This document shows, in pieces, positions 23,901 through 38,900 of a stretch of 64,000 nucleotides of DNA. Position numbers and translations under genes: made by a program. The stretch's first letter is position 1; every line of letters starts with the position of its first letter. The notes under the pieces were generated by a model. That model worked only from the letters and a program-made list of their open reading frames with translations, was not told the DNA's origin and searched no databases. This DNA is from Opisthorchis felineus. Lineage: Eukaryota > Platyhelminthes > Trematoda > Opisthorchiida > Opisthorchiidae. The DNA is taken from positions 1,069,516 through 1,133,515 of the forward strand of contig SJOL01006490.1 in NCBI GenBank assembly GCA_004794785.1, written 5' to 3'.

Positions 23901-26900
23901 GGGAAATGGATATCAGAAAAATCCAAAACACTGAAACTCTTTGTAAGAGACCCCAACCAACATTACAGTAAGTGTTATCGTGCTCCTAGATTGCATGTAA
24001 GAGTATGAGTATTGTGTCCCTTAGTTTGTCGTACGATGCAAGCTGTGATCCCCCAACGCAAGCAATAGCCGGGACTATCGGTTGGTTGAAAAAATGGAAA
24101 GCCCCGGACGAAAGCAAAATTCTCACAGAAGTATAAAAGACGTGCACATCTGCCACCCCGCACCGCCCCCCGGGTAAATTTGTTTTCGTCCAAATGGAAT
24201 ACCTCTATTTTCATACCTTTTTTTACATCAGATGACAGATTCTTTAGTGATAACTATCGCGGCATAATTTTATTGTGGCAGCTAAAATTTCTGTCGTTCT
24301 CTTTCTAAACAGCTTCGTCAGTGAGAGACAACTAACCATCGAATAAAGCCAAACAGTTCTTCACCCAGGCAAAGGTTACATGAACCAAATCTTGATGACG
24401 CGGTGTGTTCTGGAGCAACCCTATGAACATCAACATACGTTACCAACTTTTAGGCAGCGTTTGACTCCATTAACCAGGAAGCATCGTGGGATACATCGGA
24501 GTGGGAGATCATCCAATGAAGCTAAGAAAGCTGTTGAGATCCTATGTGGTGGTTACAAACGCGTGAGTCCGAATAAACGGCGGAGAGTTGTCAACCTTTG
24601 AACTGACACCTGAGGTTCGATAGGACTACCCTCATTATTGTTCACCTTCGCAGTTCAGTGGATCACGTACCAGTGCGGTGATGGACGGAATGTGTCTATC
24701 ATGGACAGAATTCGCGGATGACATCGCTGGTCTCGCTGCAAGTCACTGGTCTCTCCACCACGTCCTCAACCAAATCTGCACACACTGCTGGGCTGAAAAA
24801 CGAAGCCTAAAAAAGCAGCGTTTTCTTGACATGAAACACTACTTGAAAGATCGACGAAGAACCTTTCACGACCCACTAACAGTCTTGACCTTTTTGGGGC
24901 TAACCAGGTAGGCAAAGTCTCGAGTTGGAATCAAATTATGTTTCACTCGAACGCTGGATTGTAACCAAATGGTGAAACACATTTTCAAGTTAACTTGGTG
25001 TTACGGGAAGACTAAGTCTGCCATTACGCCAAGGAAATATACTTCGACATCTCGAATACCGCACCAGCTGGAATATGAGACGGCCTTTGTGCGCATACTT
25101 ATCAGAGGGTAGGCTATCTCGTGTCTGCATCTTTGGCGACAGGCTGAGGTGAAAATACACAAAAAGAAATCTTTCTAATGATCAGCTTGAGATAGCTCAG
25201 TGGTTCAGGTGCCAGCTTACGGACGGAAGGTCCGTGGTTCGAACCCAACCTCAACATCTCGACTGTTCATGTCTAGGTTTGGGAAACCTGGCAGTATCCC
25301 AGGCCTCGTGCCTCCTTCCGTTAGCATGGCAGCTAGGCACCGAAAGGGTGCTACGGCTGAACGATTAGTTACTATTATTATTTCCAAATTAACCGCGTGT
25401 TTGAACAAAATGTGCCTAAGCGGTTTATTGCGATTCCCTTCCAAAACAGGACGAGTTAGTTTCGGGAATCCCTGGGAGGGATTTTGCTCGGAAATATCTG
25501 GCAGATCTGTGCTAATCGCGACTAAGTAAAGTGCTCCGCAGACTACATGGAGACCAAGTTTAAACGGTACTGAGCCAATTGCCAGGTGTTTCAGTGAGAC
25601 AGAAGCACATATTTCAGCGTTGTGTAGGAGCAAATACCCGTTAGCACCTCTCGGCGTCTTTTAATTCGGGTCTAATATGTTTAGTGTTTAATAGCGTTCC
25701 CAATATATACACACAATAAGCCAATCATCGCTTCGATTAGAGGAGAAACTCACCCTGAATGAGTACAGGAAGTTTTCAATGGATTTTTCCAATTCATCTG
25801 GCCGCATGTATGATTGAATAATGCAGCGAAATCCTTGCAATGTATTTGACCTACGTGCGCCTGTATAGACAATGTGACCTGCACGGTGAGAGAAAAAAAG
25901 AGCAATAATGTTCCAACCCAACTGCGTTTAAGCACTATCTAGATTTCGTAAGTCACCCGAAACTTCGGAAACCGAGGATAGGGGCAGCTTGGTAGTTCAA
26001 AGACTTGCAATCATAATCCTCCATCCACCCATGGTTTCTGTGGTATATGTCACAGGTACGACGAAAAAACTCTCGATAAAGACGATCAACCTTGCCGTAA
26101 ACTACACGTTTAAGAGTTTTGACAGCAAGGGGTAATCTGCTCAAGAAAAAGCTGATGAAACAAACGTCTTCTTACGTCGTGCGTTATGACCACCTGTATT
26201 TGCGTTTATGAAGAGGGTGCTACAATCGGATCCTGTGAGGGCCCCCACTTTTCCACTCGCTTGGTGTTGTACTGTGAAATCTCGAAGGTAGTCGACACTT
26301 CGACGCTGTCACATCTATTTCTAGATGAAGTGGTCATGTGGGTAGTGAACAGTGTTCATACAGATATTGAACATGATTCTAATGCGACAGGGGCTTATTA
26401 GAGCACATCAATACTGCATATCCAATGACCGTGCCGGAGTTTGAACTCCGCACACGTGACATGCGGGTCGAGCGTGTTACTACTACTCCACCATCGCACG
26501 CTGTACTCATCCGAATTTTCACGCCCTAACAGGTTAACATGTTCTCGCTTAAATGATATGAGCGGAACGCCCGACGCCTCGAAGGACGACCCAGTAACAT
26601 ACCTTGGTTGTGTCAATCGACTGGCCCGCCAGTCAGGACTTCCCAGTCAGGTAGCGCCACAGACGCTTGAAACCTGCTGGACACATTTTGTTTCAGAGGC
26701 ATACCTTCAGTAACGGTCTAATGTCCCACAACCAGTGCATACAGCGCAGCCAATGAACTCTAGTCCCGTTTGAATATCTGAGGGGCATGAAGATGCCACC
26801 TGTGTTCAGACGCTCAAGGATTCCAGTAACACTTTGCGGCCATAAGGTAGACAGTCTGCAGTAAACAGTATGGTTGATATTCAATGCGGAAAACTAAGCT

Positions 26901-29900
26901 CTGAAAAACCAAACCAATACAAATGAAGCAGCATCTTACCGAGTTGCTCTTCCGTTTTCAGGACATTCTGTGCATGTTCATTGATAATTTCACAGAATAA
27001 ATTGAGCACAGAATCCTTACGCGTGCTTTGTTGTGGGCCTTGCAAATAGTAACAGATGGCTGAATTCGGCTGGTGCTGTGTCAGTCGCTGGAAAACTGCC
27101 CTTGTCTCTGTGATGTGAAATGGAAGAAGAAAGAGCGACGACGGTGAAGTACAGTTTTACAAAATAACCGAAATACAGGTCTGTTCAATATTAGTTGACT
27201 TGAACCAACCAAACTACGTGGAAAACAGATGAGAGATTCCGTTGGATCCACAGTCAACACAGCAGTTGTTTGAGAAGGACTGACATACGTCAAATCTGTA
27301 GTTCCGATACAAAATTAATCTGGCGGAAATTCGGGGACAAGGTAAATCACAGAAAGATCGGTACTCTCAGTGGGCTGTTGGAGACTTTACATCAACCTTA
27401 GGAGTTGTGCCACATGAAGATGAACACAGTCCTCGTTTGACGGTATTTCGATACCGACAAGTAATGTCGGGGACAAAAGACTGGAACCCTCCTAATAATT
27501 AGACAAGCGAACAACAAGTGGAACACTGGACGCTAGATTAAGGAAGAACGAACGTTTGCCTAGAAAAGACAGGGGCTTGCTCAGAAAAAATGATATTCTG
27601 GTAAAAGAAAAACGTTTCTGAAAATCAGAAACATCATCCATACACCAACATTTGTACAGTGAGACTAAATTATTGATTTTACATCACTCTAGTGTTCCAG
27701 TGAGACGTTGCATTTCACACGCTCTTAAGTTTGTTGAGACTATTGCAATGAGTTGACCGCAACCGTTGTATCGCAATCAGCAGATGCGCGTGAATTTCAG
27801 TGTGTATCAAGTACGATACTAGTCTTGCCACCCTCGCCGTCTGCGTACTTCAGATAGACGAGGTTCTCAACAGCAACCATTTGAAAACCGGGGGTTTGAA
27901 GACCTTCCAGCGTTCGCCTCATTATTTCATTAACGATGAAGTTGAACAAGAGCGGAGAGAGTGAACATCCTTGTCGGTCACCACTTTTTGTAGTGAATCT
28001 TTTGGAGAGCTCACCATACATCCTCACCCGCCCAGAAGTATGTGAATATAGGGACTGAATTGCGATCACAAATTTCTGATTCATTCCCTGTTGAACAAGT
28101 GTGGTTAACTGATTGGCGGAGTCAAACTCACCCTTGAAGTCAAGGAATACCAAGATTGTGGGTCGTCTGTACCTATGGTGTTGCTCTAAAGGAACATAGT
28201 GCGGCCGACGCAGTCTCTAAGCGCTTGAAATCCCGCCTGATACTCACGGGTCAAGGATTCGCGCGCTGTCGTGAGACGATGAAGAATCAGTGACGCCAGA
28301 AGCCTTGTTACAACGAGAGTCAAACTGATTTCCCTGTGCTTACTACATTCACTGTGAGTAGCCTTTTTGAAAATCGACACTATTACCGACTCACACCGGT
28401 TGTCTGGGACGGTCTCTTTCACTCAGATAGACCAAAACGGGCTAGACAGACACTGGCTGAGGAATCAACCACCATCCTTGAATTTGTACTTAGCGTAAGT
28501 ATTCCGATTTCATGCCACGTCCTGAAGCCACGTCCAGTATGCCCCCTATTGGAAAACCAGTCAAACACCATCCTTCTACAAATTTTATCCCTCGAAATTT
28601 TGAATTTTTCAACTCCTGAACTGTTTGAGTTTAAGCTCAGGGCTGAAGCAGGCACAGCAGCTCAAAAACTCGAAAAGATGTGTAAACATGCTCTGAACAC
28701 AGAAACGGCTGGCGATTACAGACCATTAATGTATAAACTTGTAGATAAAAACATCTCTAGTATTGCAGAGCAATTCGTTCGCATGGAGTAGCCAGAGAAC
28801 CTACAGGGTTTTATGAAGGAGGTAGCCGCCGGTGCAACTTGAACGAGGAAAAATCTTCATAAAGGAAACTACTCACGAGGTTGCTGAAAACTCTTCGACA
28901 GCCCACGACCGGTTTCGTCCTTATTCGTCAAGAAGCAACTCATGACTTGAAGAATATCGGGCAAACTTAAATCCGAAAAAGTGATCCATCTCACCGCTAT
29001 TGTAATGATCCCTCCTCTTCCGCCTTGTTAACTGCCGTGAAACAAGAGCCTGTACGAGGATCTTTCGTCCTGTGAGTGAAGCCAATCGATGCTGAAAAGC
29101 TGAGAAGCACTTTACAGGCGTCTCACCCTTAGTAGGGTTCATCAACAGTGCGCATTTCACGAAACTGAGAGTTTCGAACGCTCAACCTTCCGGCCAGCGG
29201 TTGAAAAACTATCCGTTTGGCTAAGAACGGCTGATGGACACCGTGAATAGCTCTGGACTAACAAGATATAGCGCCTCTCATCCTGCAATCGCGGAACCTA
29301 CATAACGTGGTCAAGCGTGTCAACTGGATCATCGAGTGACATCTCAGAGACCTCTCAGTTTAAGGGTACAATGCTAGTTTTTCCAAACCTGTCTATTTGC
29401 TGATTGAGCTTAAAATCACGAAATCAAAAGGGGCTACGTTCTTCTGTACGACAGCATTACACTACATGTGAAAGTTACTCAGTCTGAGTGGATGGTGGAA
29501 AACCAACCCATTCTTTTATAATCAACGGATGTTTCCGCCAGATTATTTTAATAGAGAAGCTTTGAAGAACTGGCTACACAGATAAAACGCTTGAGGAAAG
29601 TGATATAGTGAGCTCAATGCTAATGAAACCCCCCAGGATATTTAGGGCCTTCGCTATCGCTCAACTGATGATTTTCAAACCTCAGGTAAGTCATACAGTT
29701 ACCAAACACAAGAACGTTTGCGAGTAAGTGCGCCACGTGATGGTAATTGAATACGCGAACCCGAGGGAATACAGTGCAACATAATACAGGGATGTGAATA
29801 GCTAGGACGGCCAAAACAAGTTGGGCGCACAACTGGTCACTTCAGCGAAAAGTAAAAACTCCTTTATTTTCGGACAATTAAATCCTTCATTTAAGTCTGT

Positions 29901-32900
29901 TTTCGCACGAAGTTTCTTCCAACCTTTTCGAGTTTTCTCGGTAGGGTTTATGTCAGGTCCATGAGTAGGACAAGGCAGTGCTCTTTCAGGTATTGCGCAT
30001 TGATACTTTTCCCTTCTCAGGCGTCAACCTTGAGAATCATGAACCATTCCTTGACCGATTTAAATAAGCTATCAATCCGTTCATCTGGACAGTATATCTT
30101 GCTGATGGACATCACATCAATGACACGATACGTCCGAATTGCAACTCACTGAAACAATTCTATCCATGCATACAACTAACGGGAAACTGGTGCGTCCACA
30201 ATAACACCTTAAGTGATTTGGCTGTATTAGCGTGTTGTATTCCCAAGACGAATATGGCATTTCCATAGGCTGTACATTTAATATAAAAAGTCGGTGCTCC
30301 TTCAGTAACCACCTTAATTTGTGCGGACTCATTTCAGTGTTGAATCCCCTTAAGTTGTGGAGGAACAGGTATGCTTAACCATGCCAGAATCGTTCAGCCG
30401 TTACACTCTTTTGGTGCCGAGCTGCTAGGCCCCACGAAATAAACAACGGGGCTGAGCTACTGGAGGGTTTCTGAAGCCTAGACAAGACCAGTCGAGATGC
30501 CGAGGTTGAGATCGAACCACAAACCCTCCAGTCAGCAAGTTCGCGCCTTAAACACTGAGCTAACTCGAGCTCAACAATAATACTGGGGGGCATAGTAATT
30601 TGCGCAATACACCAGTATGCATCTTCAATGCTGGGAAGGGTTTGCCAAACATAACGATGCATGGTTCACGCAAACAGAGTAGATCTTAGCAAAGGTGAGT
30701 GCGAGGATTCTCCGAATAGCCCAATACAATAAGGGGAGTCTCATAGTGAATTCAGGTGTTCCTAAATTCACCTGCAGAAAATGTATCATCCCTCTCAATA
30801 CCTTGAAATGAACAAACGGTTATCCAGCATCCAGCTTTGGATGCAACCAATCCAAACAGGCCACAGAAAAGGGCATATATCAGTTACAGAAACAGAATAA
30901 AATAAAAAGGACTTACGTCCAGGTAAAATGGTTTCACGAGCCATCGTGATTTGTGTAGGGCCCAGTGGTTTCGTACCGAACTGCATTTGGAAGGCACCTT
31001 CAATCAGATCACGATGACTCAATGCATCCTAGATAATAAAGTATGAAGTGCAAGAATAGATGAATTGAGCCTACAGATCATCGAACATAGCGGTAAAAAT
31101 GGTACTTGTTCTGTCTTCAAACCTGGTTGAGAGAGGGCTTGGGCAACCGTTGCACAGCCTCTAAAACATGTCACATGCTCATGCCTAATAGGGTGAAATG
31201 AAAATGAGTCAAGTTGGTGTACTATTCTGTTTGGAAAAGCAATATGTGGCAGGACAGGGATGCGAAAACAGGGCTGACGGATGATAATCGTGTGGCAAGC
31301 AAAAGCGACATTACCCATAATGGGGGCAACCGGAGTAAGCATGCTTCGTTTAAGCGCAGGAACGGCCTGGGGGCCTAGAAGCAAGGTCGTTTGATACAAG
31401 TACAGGGCCAGTGTATATGTAGGCGCAGCCTATATTACACAAGGTGAGTCCTAAAGCTGACTCTTGGTTAATTTCAACATGTATAGTAGGTGGGACTGAA
31501 AGGGTTCCGAGTGTCAGTGTGAAAATTGGCAGGAGTGAAAAAACTGCCTGCCCAGATGTACTTGGACTACAGTTGCCAATAAAAAGTGCATTCAGCTGTG
31601 ATAGGAAGACAACCAAAACTAGCTCCATGTACTGCTACAGGATGAGAGCTGTCAGGAGAGCACAGGTCAGCCTGTAGTGTGCACAGGTCTACTGAATGAC
31701 TGTGATGTGTAGACCTATCGTGAGTAAGTTAGGTAACTGCCGCAAACCGTGACTTATTTCATGCTCTACCGGGCGTCAGTACGCAGGACTCGCGCAAGTA
31801 ACGATTGGAGATGCAAACATATATTATTACCTAATTCTTTTAATGGTACGTCTGAGTCTGAGCCATCATCTCTAATATGTAGCCTTCTCTTCTCAACGAT
31901 GCATCAATTCGGTTTCTCGTAAATCCGCCAATCCGATTGGTCGTTTATAGTGAATCGCTATAATTTGCCAAAACAACACTAATCGTACACAAAGCTACGA
32001 CCATCACCACATTACTAAGATTAGAACCCTACTTGTGACTTGCGGGAACTTCTGTTCCTTCGATATCACCAATGCCACCAGCACACACCACTAGGTTATC
32101 CGGGATGGAGACACAGGGTTCGACAAATAAGTGGGAATCAGGCAATTCACAACCAGTAGAGTGAGCTAAGCGGCACATGTCTAGCTGAAATATCAACTAA
32201 CCCACCTAAGCAAACAGTGCGCATTACAGTTCATCGCCGTTATAACATCATCCCCCGTTTTCCGAAGAAACTTGCGGTAAGTAAGGGTGGTATTATAACG
32301 AGGTCAACATTGACAAGGTGTCGAGCACTTGTTGGGGCTATTTACGATCGACAGCTCAGCTGCGACATCCTTTGGGTGCATAGATGCCGTGTAACACTAA
32401 GGAAGTATGAGGGCTGAGATAATTCCTGGTTGACCAAACCTGGTCAGGAGCAATCAAAAAGCCAGAGTTAGGTTCGAGCAATGGACCTTCCTGTTAGCAG
32501 CTCCGCGCCTTAGCCGACATCTGCAGCCAAAATTCCACTACACCAGTAACTCATCCCCAATCTTGTCTACCGTTTCAAGTGTGGGTAGAACCGAACTAGC
32601 TTCGGCTTAGGCAGGCGAAACACATCCCAGTTTGGATGCAGCAGTGTATGTGTCAATCAGCCCCATCAAACCCAGATACAAATTCAAATCAGGGGGCAAA
32701 TGCATGACCGATATCGCCTTCATCGATAGCTCGTCACTTATTGAGAACTGAGCATTGTGTCGATCCTGCAGCCGCGTTTTAAATCGTGTACCGGGTAACA
32801 AACGGTTAGGTGATGAAGTTCGCCGAATTGTTTGCTATCAGAAGATAGGAACCGGACCTGTGTAGACAGAAGTAGTCTGTCATATCGTTGACACTCCATT

Positions 32901-35900
32901 GGCGATTGACTCGCTTTCGACCTCCGCATGGTGAAGACTCCTGTTCTTTTTTATTTATTTGGTATTGTTCTGTAGTACACACCTGAAGAGAAATAGCAAA
33001 ACAGACTATCGTGTGTTCCTCAGGATCGTAACGGGAACGTCAAGTCAATACTGCCGTTCCCAAACGATTAGGACATGTTAGCCATTTTAGGTAGTAGACG
33101 CTCGTATTTGGATATCGGCTAGAACAGGCATGAGCGGACGAGTGGGTAAGGACGGGCTGCTTGAATAAAAGTGACTCCGCTGAATCGAGTAACCAGTAGA
33201 CAAAAAACCATGCTCCACTGTCACAGCCACATGTTATCCTAGGTATTATTTATGCATTATCATATATCGCATAGTGCCGGTCACGTGACATTGGCAACAA
33301 AGCCAGGAAACACCTGCTTTCACTCAATCGTGCTGTCCATGCAATAGGATGAACACAATTTGATCTTTGGATAACGGGCCTTGAGGTGAGGGCGACAGTA
33401 CACTTAGGGACACAAAACGATAGCTGTTTGTACAGGTCCATGGGTGACGAAGGGCAAGGGTGCCACCGCATCAAGTGACGGTATGATGAGGGTACACTGC
33501 GCAGGATCAGTCGCATTTTCCAACCATCATGGTGGAAAAAACAAGCAAAAACGAATCGACAGATTCGAGCAATTGCTGGAGTGCGAAAGTCTATGCATGT
33601 GTCATGAAACCACAAACATGTTTACGTTACTACTATTACTATTATTCTCACGTATCTTTTCATCCATTGACACTGATCAACCTAGTTGAAGTATTAACTC
33701 GGTCATCAACGACACAATGTACCATTAAACTGAATACGGCCACGTCAAACAATATATCGGGCGGTTAATACAGAGTAGGAATTCCTATCTAGATAATGCA
33801 GACAGAAACCCAGACGCCAGTGTATCTCGTTGAAAACATCTATAACGATCCTGACTTTAGATGTCTGCGGGCTATCCACTTTGACTAGCTGTGATAGACA
33901 GTCAATAAACTGACGCACGGTTTTGAAAGTAGATCGGGTGCGTTAGTTGGTTTGAAGGTATTTGACAGTTGATCCACTGGATAGATTCGTGGTGAGTCAC
34001 ATGGGGAATTTAGGTACATATGCGAGACTTTGCTTGCCGTCTGCGGTAGCTTAGCTAGTAGGGCATCCTCCAGCAAGCAGACTTCGGGTACCACGTGCTA
34101 CTACCAGACTCTCTTCTTTTACGTCAAACATTAAGGCAGAAAAATGTAAGGCTTGTCGGGAATCGCAGCTGCCCGAAATATTCAGCCTCTACCGGTCCTC
34201 ATAAGCTCAGCACAATCGTATCGACCACATAGGCCTATCATTTATATGGTTCACGATCTTGACCCCAGGACGATATGGATGCCAACCGAAAAATTGCCTC
34301 TGGTAAATATGGCCACAAAGTGAAAAAGAGAAGCGAACCTGTCCTGAGTGTAGATCTCTTTTCGGCGGGGAACACACTAACTCCTGGTTGACGTGAGACG
34401 CTAGTGTAGATTTTCCATGGGGAGTGATCTTACCCCTTTGAAAACTTACTTTACTAGGTGTGCTTTTTCTCCCAAGCTGGTGCGTTCAACCCCAATAGTT
34501 GTTAAAAATCCGTTAGGGTCAGTGACCAGTTGCACTAACCGAGCTACCAAAGCAACTAAAAACAATCAGCTTGTCTAAGATATAAACGGTTGGAACAATC
34601 ATCAACTTAATACATAGCTTGGCGGCAGGTGACAGTAGATAAAACATACCTCCAGAGTAATGTTTCCATATGCCAGTATTTCAATGAAGAGCTGGGAGTA
34701 GAACTGTTGAATAAATCCCGTCAGCAAATCAAAAGTGATTTCTGAAAACACGAGAAAGAAATATTGAATGATAAGAAATCTCGCTAGCTGTTGGACTCTC
34801 AATATCCCAAGCCGATTTACTCAATCAACCTCTGAGAGTAATCAAGTTAGAGGTAGGTATTCGGGTATTCAATACAATTTGTTAGGTTTGTTGTTAAGTA
34901 GGACACTGAACAATCAGATAGCTTTACATAAACTGAAGTAGAATTTCGGTCACAGAGAACAAATTCCATCTAAATTTCTTTATTTTAGTAATGTGCAGGA
35001 AAACCGTTTGTTTCTAAACTCAACCTTTCAATTGAAATTGTCTGCATTTGTCCAAAAAGCTTCATCCTCTCGGATTCAGAGGATAATTCAACCAGACGGT
35101 TAGTTGGACGTCGATTCAGAGGCGGAAACTTTTCCTAATAATCGATGAAACACAATCCAAAAGTCTTCTGCTACTGAGTTAATCAAATAATATTTTCAAC
35201 AGTAGTTAATTTGGCCATCGGCTTGTTCCCGTGTAGCTTATTCGATGCGCTCAACTGGGACTGTGCTCTATGAGCTTGGATCCTCTGTCAGTTTACGAAA
35301 TACTGCTATGTCATCCTGCTTTGAAATGATATGGGGCAAACAGGCCATCATCTTCATCATCGACAGCATGACATCAGTGTTAAACATTGATGCTTCGCTT
35401 GATGCTAACTTAATACAATCATTTCGGGGTGCCTACACCTCCAGACACACCTTCAGCTAATCTGGATAGAAACTGACAATATGAACGCCACTGACATCGA
35501 TTAGCAGCTTTATCCTGCTATATCTATATCCAACCAGGTGCAGTGTGGATCACGCGGTCCCCATCCTGGAAGGCGAGTAGCACTGACAGCACCCAAACGT
35601 TTCGTAATCTATTTCATACCCCTCCGCCAGTTCAAGAGTTGGCCACAGAAAACAGCACTCTCTTCGGCAGACGATGGTTCGGCATACGCAACACATGGTC
35701 TAACCAACACAGCTTCTGGTGCTGGACACATTCTTCACAACCATTGCACAACCGAACACTCATCTTCTAATCGTCTCGTTACGGATTCTCCGACACCTAG
35801 CCACACGATCTATGGTCCTGAGACAACGACTGTCGAACACCTGAAGACGCCTGACCGCAGGGCAGCGGTGTTTGGCAGGAAATGCAAATGCATTACCATT

Positions 35901-38900
35901 TCTACGGAACACGTCGCCACACATGTACCAACCCCCAACCTGGAGGGCCAGGAGACTGAGTTCGTCAGACCTCTACCCATTGACCAACCTGGTATGAGAG
36001 ACTGAGTGTCGCGCGTACACCCCCCCCCCCAGTATAGCTCAATGGGTCGCCGGGGTACACAAAGCGCCACACCACGGTAAGGTCCAGTCTTTTTATGACG
36101 GGGCCAAACAGGCCAACTGAGATTCCACCAGGAAATGGTGGTGGAGTAGGTTGTTTAAACTTATTGCGGAACAAGAATATTTCTTAACCAATCAGCCATA
36201 CATTCAATGAATAAAGGTGTTCCAAAGGACGATCCCAACACCGGCCTTGCATCTGTCATAACGGATGGACTGGTGTCCGAGAGGATCAAACAGAACTTTG
36301 TCCATGGCTTTCCTTCTGGACTTTCTGGACTGAATCTTCATCCTTACCTGTTCTTTCCTTTTTCAATGGGATGTTCATTACAAGTTGTTTGACAGGTAAG
36401 CACCACTATTTACTACTGGTGTATTATTGTAGACGACGATGAGGTAGTGAAAGTGACGTACGAACCCAATTCATCCTATTTGATGTTCTGATTCACCTTG
36501 TGCATCATTAATTTTCATCCATGTAACATTAAAAGGGTACTGATGTTGAAAGGTTGCGCCTTCGTACTCCTTTCGGTGCGCCTGATTCAACGAACAAAAC
36601 ACCTAAAAATACAAGTCTGTCGGCTCACAAGCTTTGCAGAGGGTACAAATACAGTCTGATAGTATATCAGTTTCAGATAGCCAGATATGATAGGTAACAC
36701 CTCATCCACGGAAACTGATGCCTGACCAAAATACTTATACTGCTGCCTGGTTTTGTTCTCACTTTTGTCTGGGAAGTACCACTGTCCCAAGCCCTAAGAG
36801 CCAGGTGTGATTCGCTACTCCAAGCCCCTGGTTTTCTGTGGTATATTCGTATTACGCCCGTATTGTAATGTATTCAGTTGCCGAATTGTTTCTGGATTTG
36901 TATTACATTATATTATTTTACTATTTATGTACTGACCTGCGACTAACCCGCTTTAACCTCACACATTTCGAAACACCACGATACTAGAAGACTACAGCTG
37001 TGCGGACCAAACTAACACTAACACAAGCCGGTCAGCGGTGCATATCCTTAGCCATATCGGGATTGAGACTCGGACATCGAGCTATTCAGCTGGAATTCCT
37101 CTGGGTCTCTCGGTAAAAACAAATTTGTGTGCACATGAGTGCACTTCGCAAATTTCGTATAACTTAGGTTCAAGTGAAACATACAGGAACTGGGGGACTG
37201 CGCCTACCCGATTGGCTCTAAGGGCAAAACCAGTCATGGGCTGTCGAAGGGTTTATAGCCATCTTGTGAGTAGTTCCCTTCCAGGGAGAGAGCTTTTTTG
37301 AGTTATCATTGTCACTCGCTTGCTAGAAGTTGCTCTAGCCAGCCTCATTTACGGATGTTCCACGTGGTCTTTCACTATATGAAGCCGTAGGAGGAAGAAA
37401 CGTAATTATGGCCACTTTGGATAGATTTACTTTCTGTACTGTTCCATCCATTCAACAATTTATCTGTGGAAAGTACTATTTCCTCTTCTACGAAATTCGA
37501 CAGCAATGCTGCACTCCGGAACTTTTCGTGTATTGCTGTGAGCAAAATAAGTATGCCCCCGAAATCTCGTGGTACGTTTTTCGAAACTTCTCACCTGGAA
37601 AATTAGCGGCTAGCTCATCGTTGATCCACGACCGATCAGTTATAACGTTGGTAAGATATATTCCCGCTTGTTGATAGGAGGATTTCATTCCAAAATTGGC
37701 GATTTCGCGCCAAATTTCTTCACGCATACAACGATACCGGTCTACCGAAGGTGTGAAGAAGTGGATCAACGTGTCGATCACATTCCGAATAAGCAAACCA
37801 AGCTTATGCGAGTAGCCAGTGAACGAGAGCTGTTTCGCAAAACGAAAAAGAGAACAGCAAAACTAAACAATGGACGACCGAAAACAACCGATCAGTTCAG
37901 TCAGGAAAATGGGAAAACATAATATCGTTCCAGGTGAGTCTCTCGAAAAACCAAATTTGTTTGCAAATGAGTGCATTTCGATAGTATCGTTCCCTTAACA
38001 CTTACCCGACCAATCGAACTATGTACTCTGAACACAATGTTTTTACGTGGCACTAGTTACCATGCCACCGGAAGTAAGCACGAGGGCAGGGATAGTACCA
38101 GGTTGCTCAAGACTAGATGAGGGAAGTCGAGATGCAGCCGTCGGGTTTGAACCACGGACCTTCCGGTCAGTAAATTCGCACTCTAACCACAGTACAGTGT
38201 TCCACAAGGAGGCATTCTCACCGAAGACATTTTTTCCGGATTCAACGCTGCTTCACTGAAGTGCTTTTCTGGGAAGTGACCCTGAAAGAGCATATATAAA
38301 GACTCTTCGGTTCCTACCCATCAAAGGAAGAAGCCCCAAAAGTGCAACACCCCTATGCGGTTGATCTAGAGACCTTCGAAAAGAACGTTTGATATCAATA
38401 GCATTGCTGTCACACTATAGCATAAGGCCAGTCGAATGGCTTTTGTTGACTAAACTCGGGCCATTGTTTGGTTCAGTCTGCGTACACGGTAGCATTTAAA
38501 AAATAATTTTGCAGACAGTTGCAATATGGGATCAAGGCGATGAATCTGGATTACTCTGTTCATCCTTAGATGCATGGGGCTTTTTCTGGTGTTGCGTCAC
38601 AATGGTTGATAGGTCGTGCTTGAATATTACTGGGCAGCACAAAAGCTATTCATCCTTGATAGTCTGGGCGATAAGAAACAAAGACCGTTAGACAAGTTTA
38701 ATGTGTTGATGAATCAATATACATTCCGGTTAACTAGGTGCAACCGATCAATTCGGGCAAATACTCCTCTGTAGTTTGACGAAAACCGTTGAAAAGACCC
38801 CAGAGTGAATTTTCGTTCGCTAGGTACGTGGGCGGTGTTGAGGTTCCTCATACCGAACTTTGAGTGACGCGTAGGTTTGACGATCGAAAGGAAGCATTGA

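Noticed and set aside
25186..25260. Functional tRNA gene
   Set aside because: A and B boxes are present but the acceptor and anticodon stems do not pair and a SINE body follows.
32607..32929. - strand frames with [20 protein letters not shown], a possible IDE exon
   Set aside because: Exons 14 and 15 are contiguous in the protein with matching phase, leaving no room for it.
35538..36005. 155-codon + strand ORF
   Set aside because: It is the antisense of a LINE 3' tail and the adjoining shared block.
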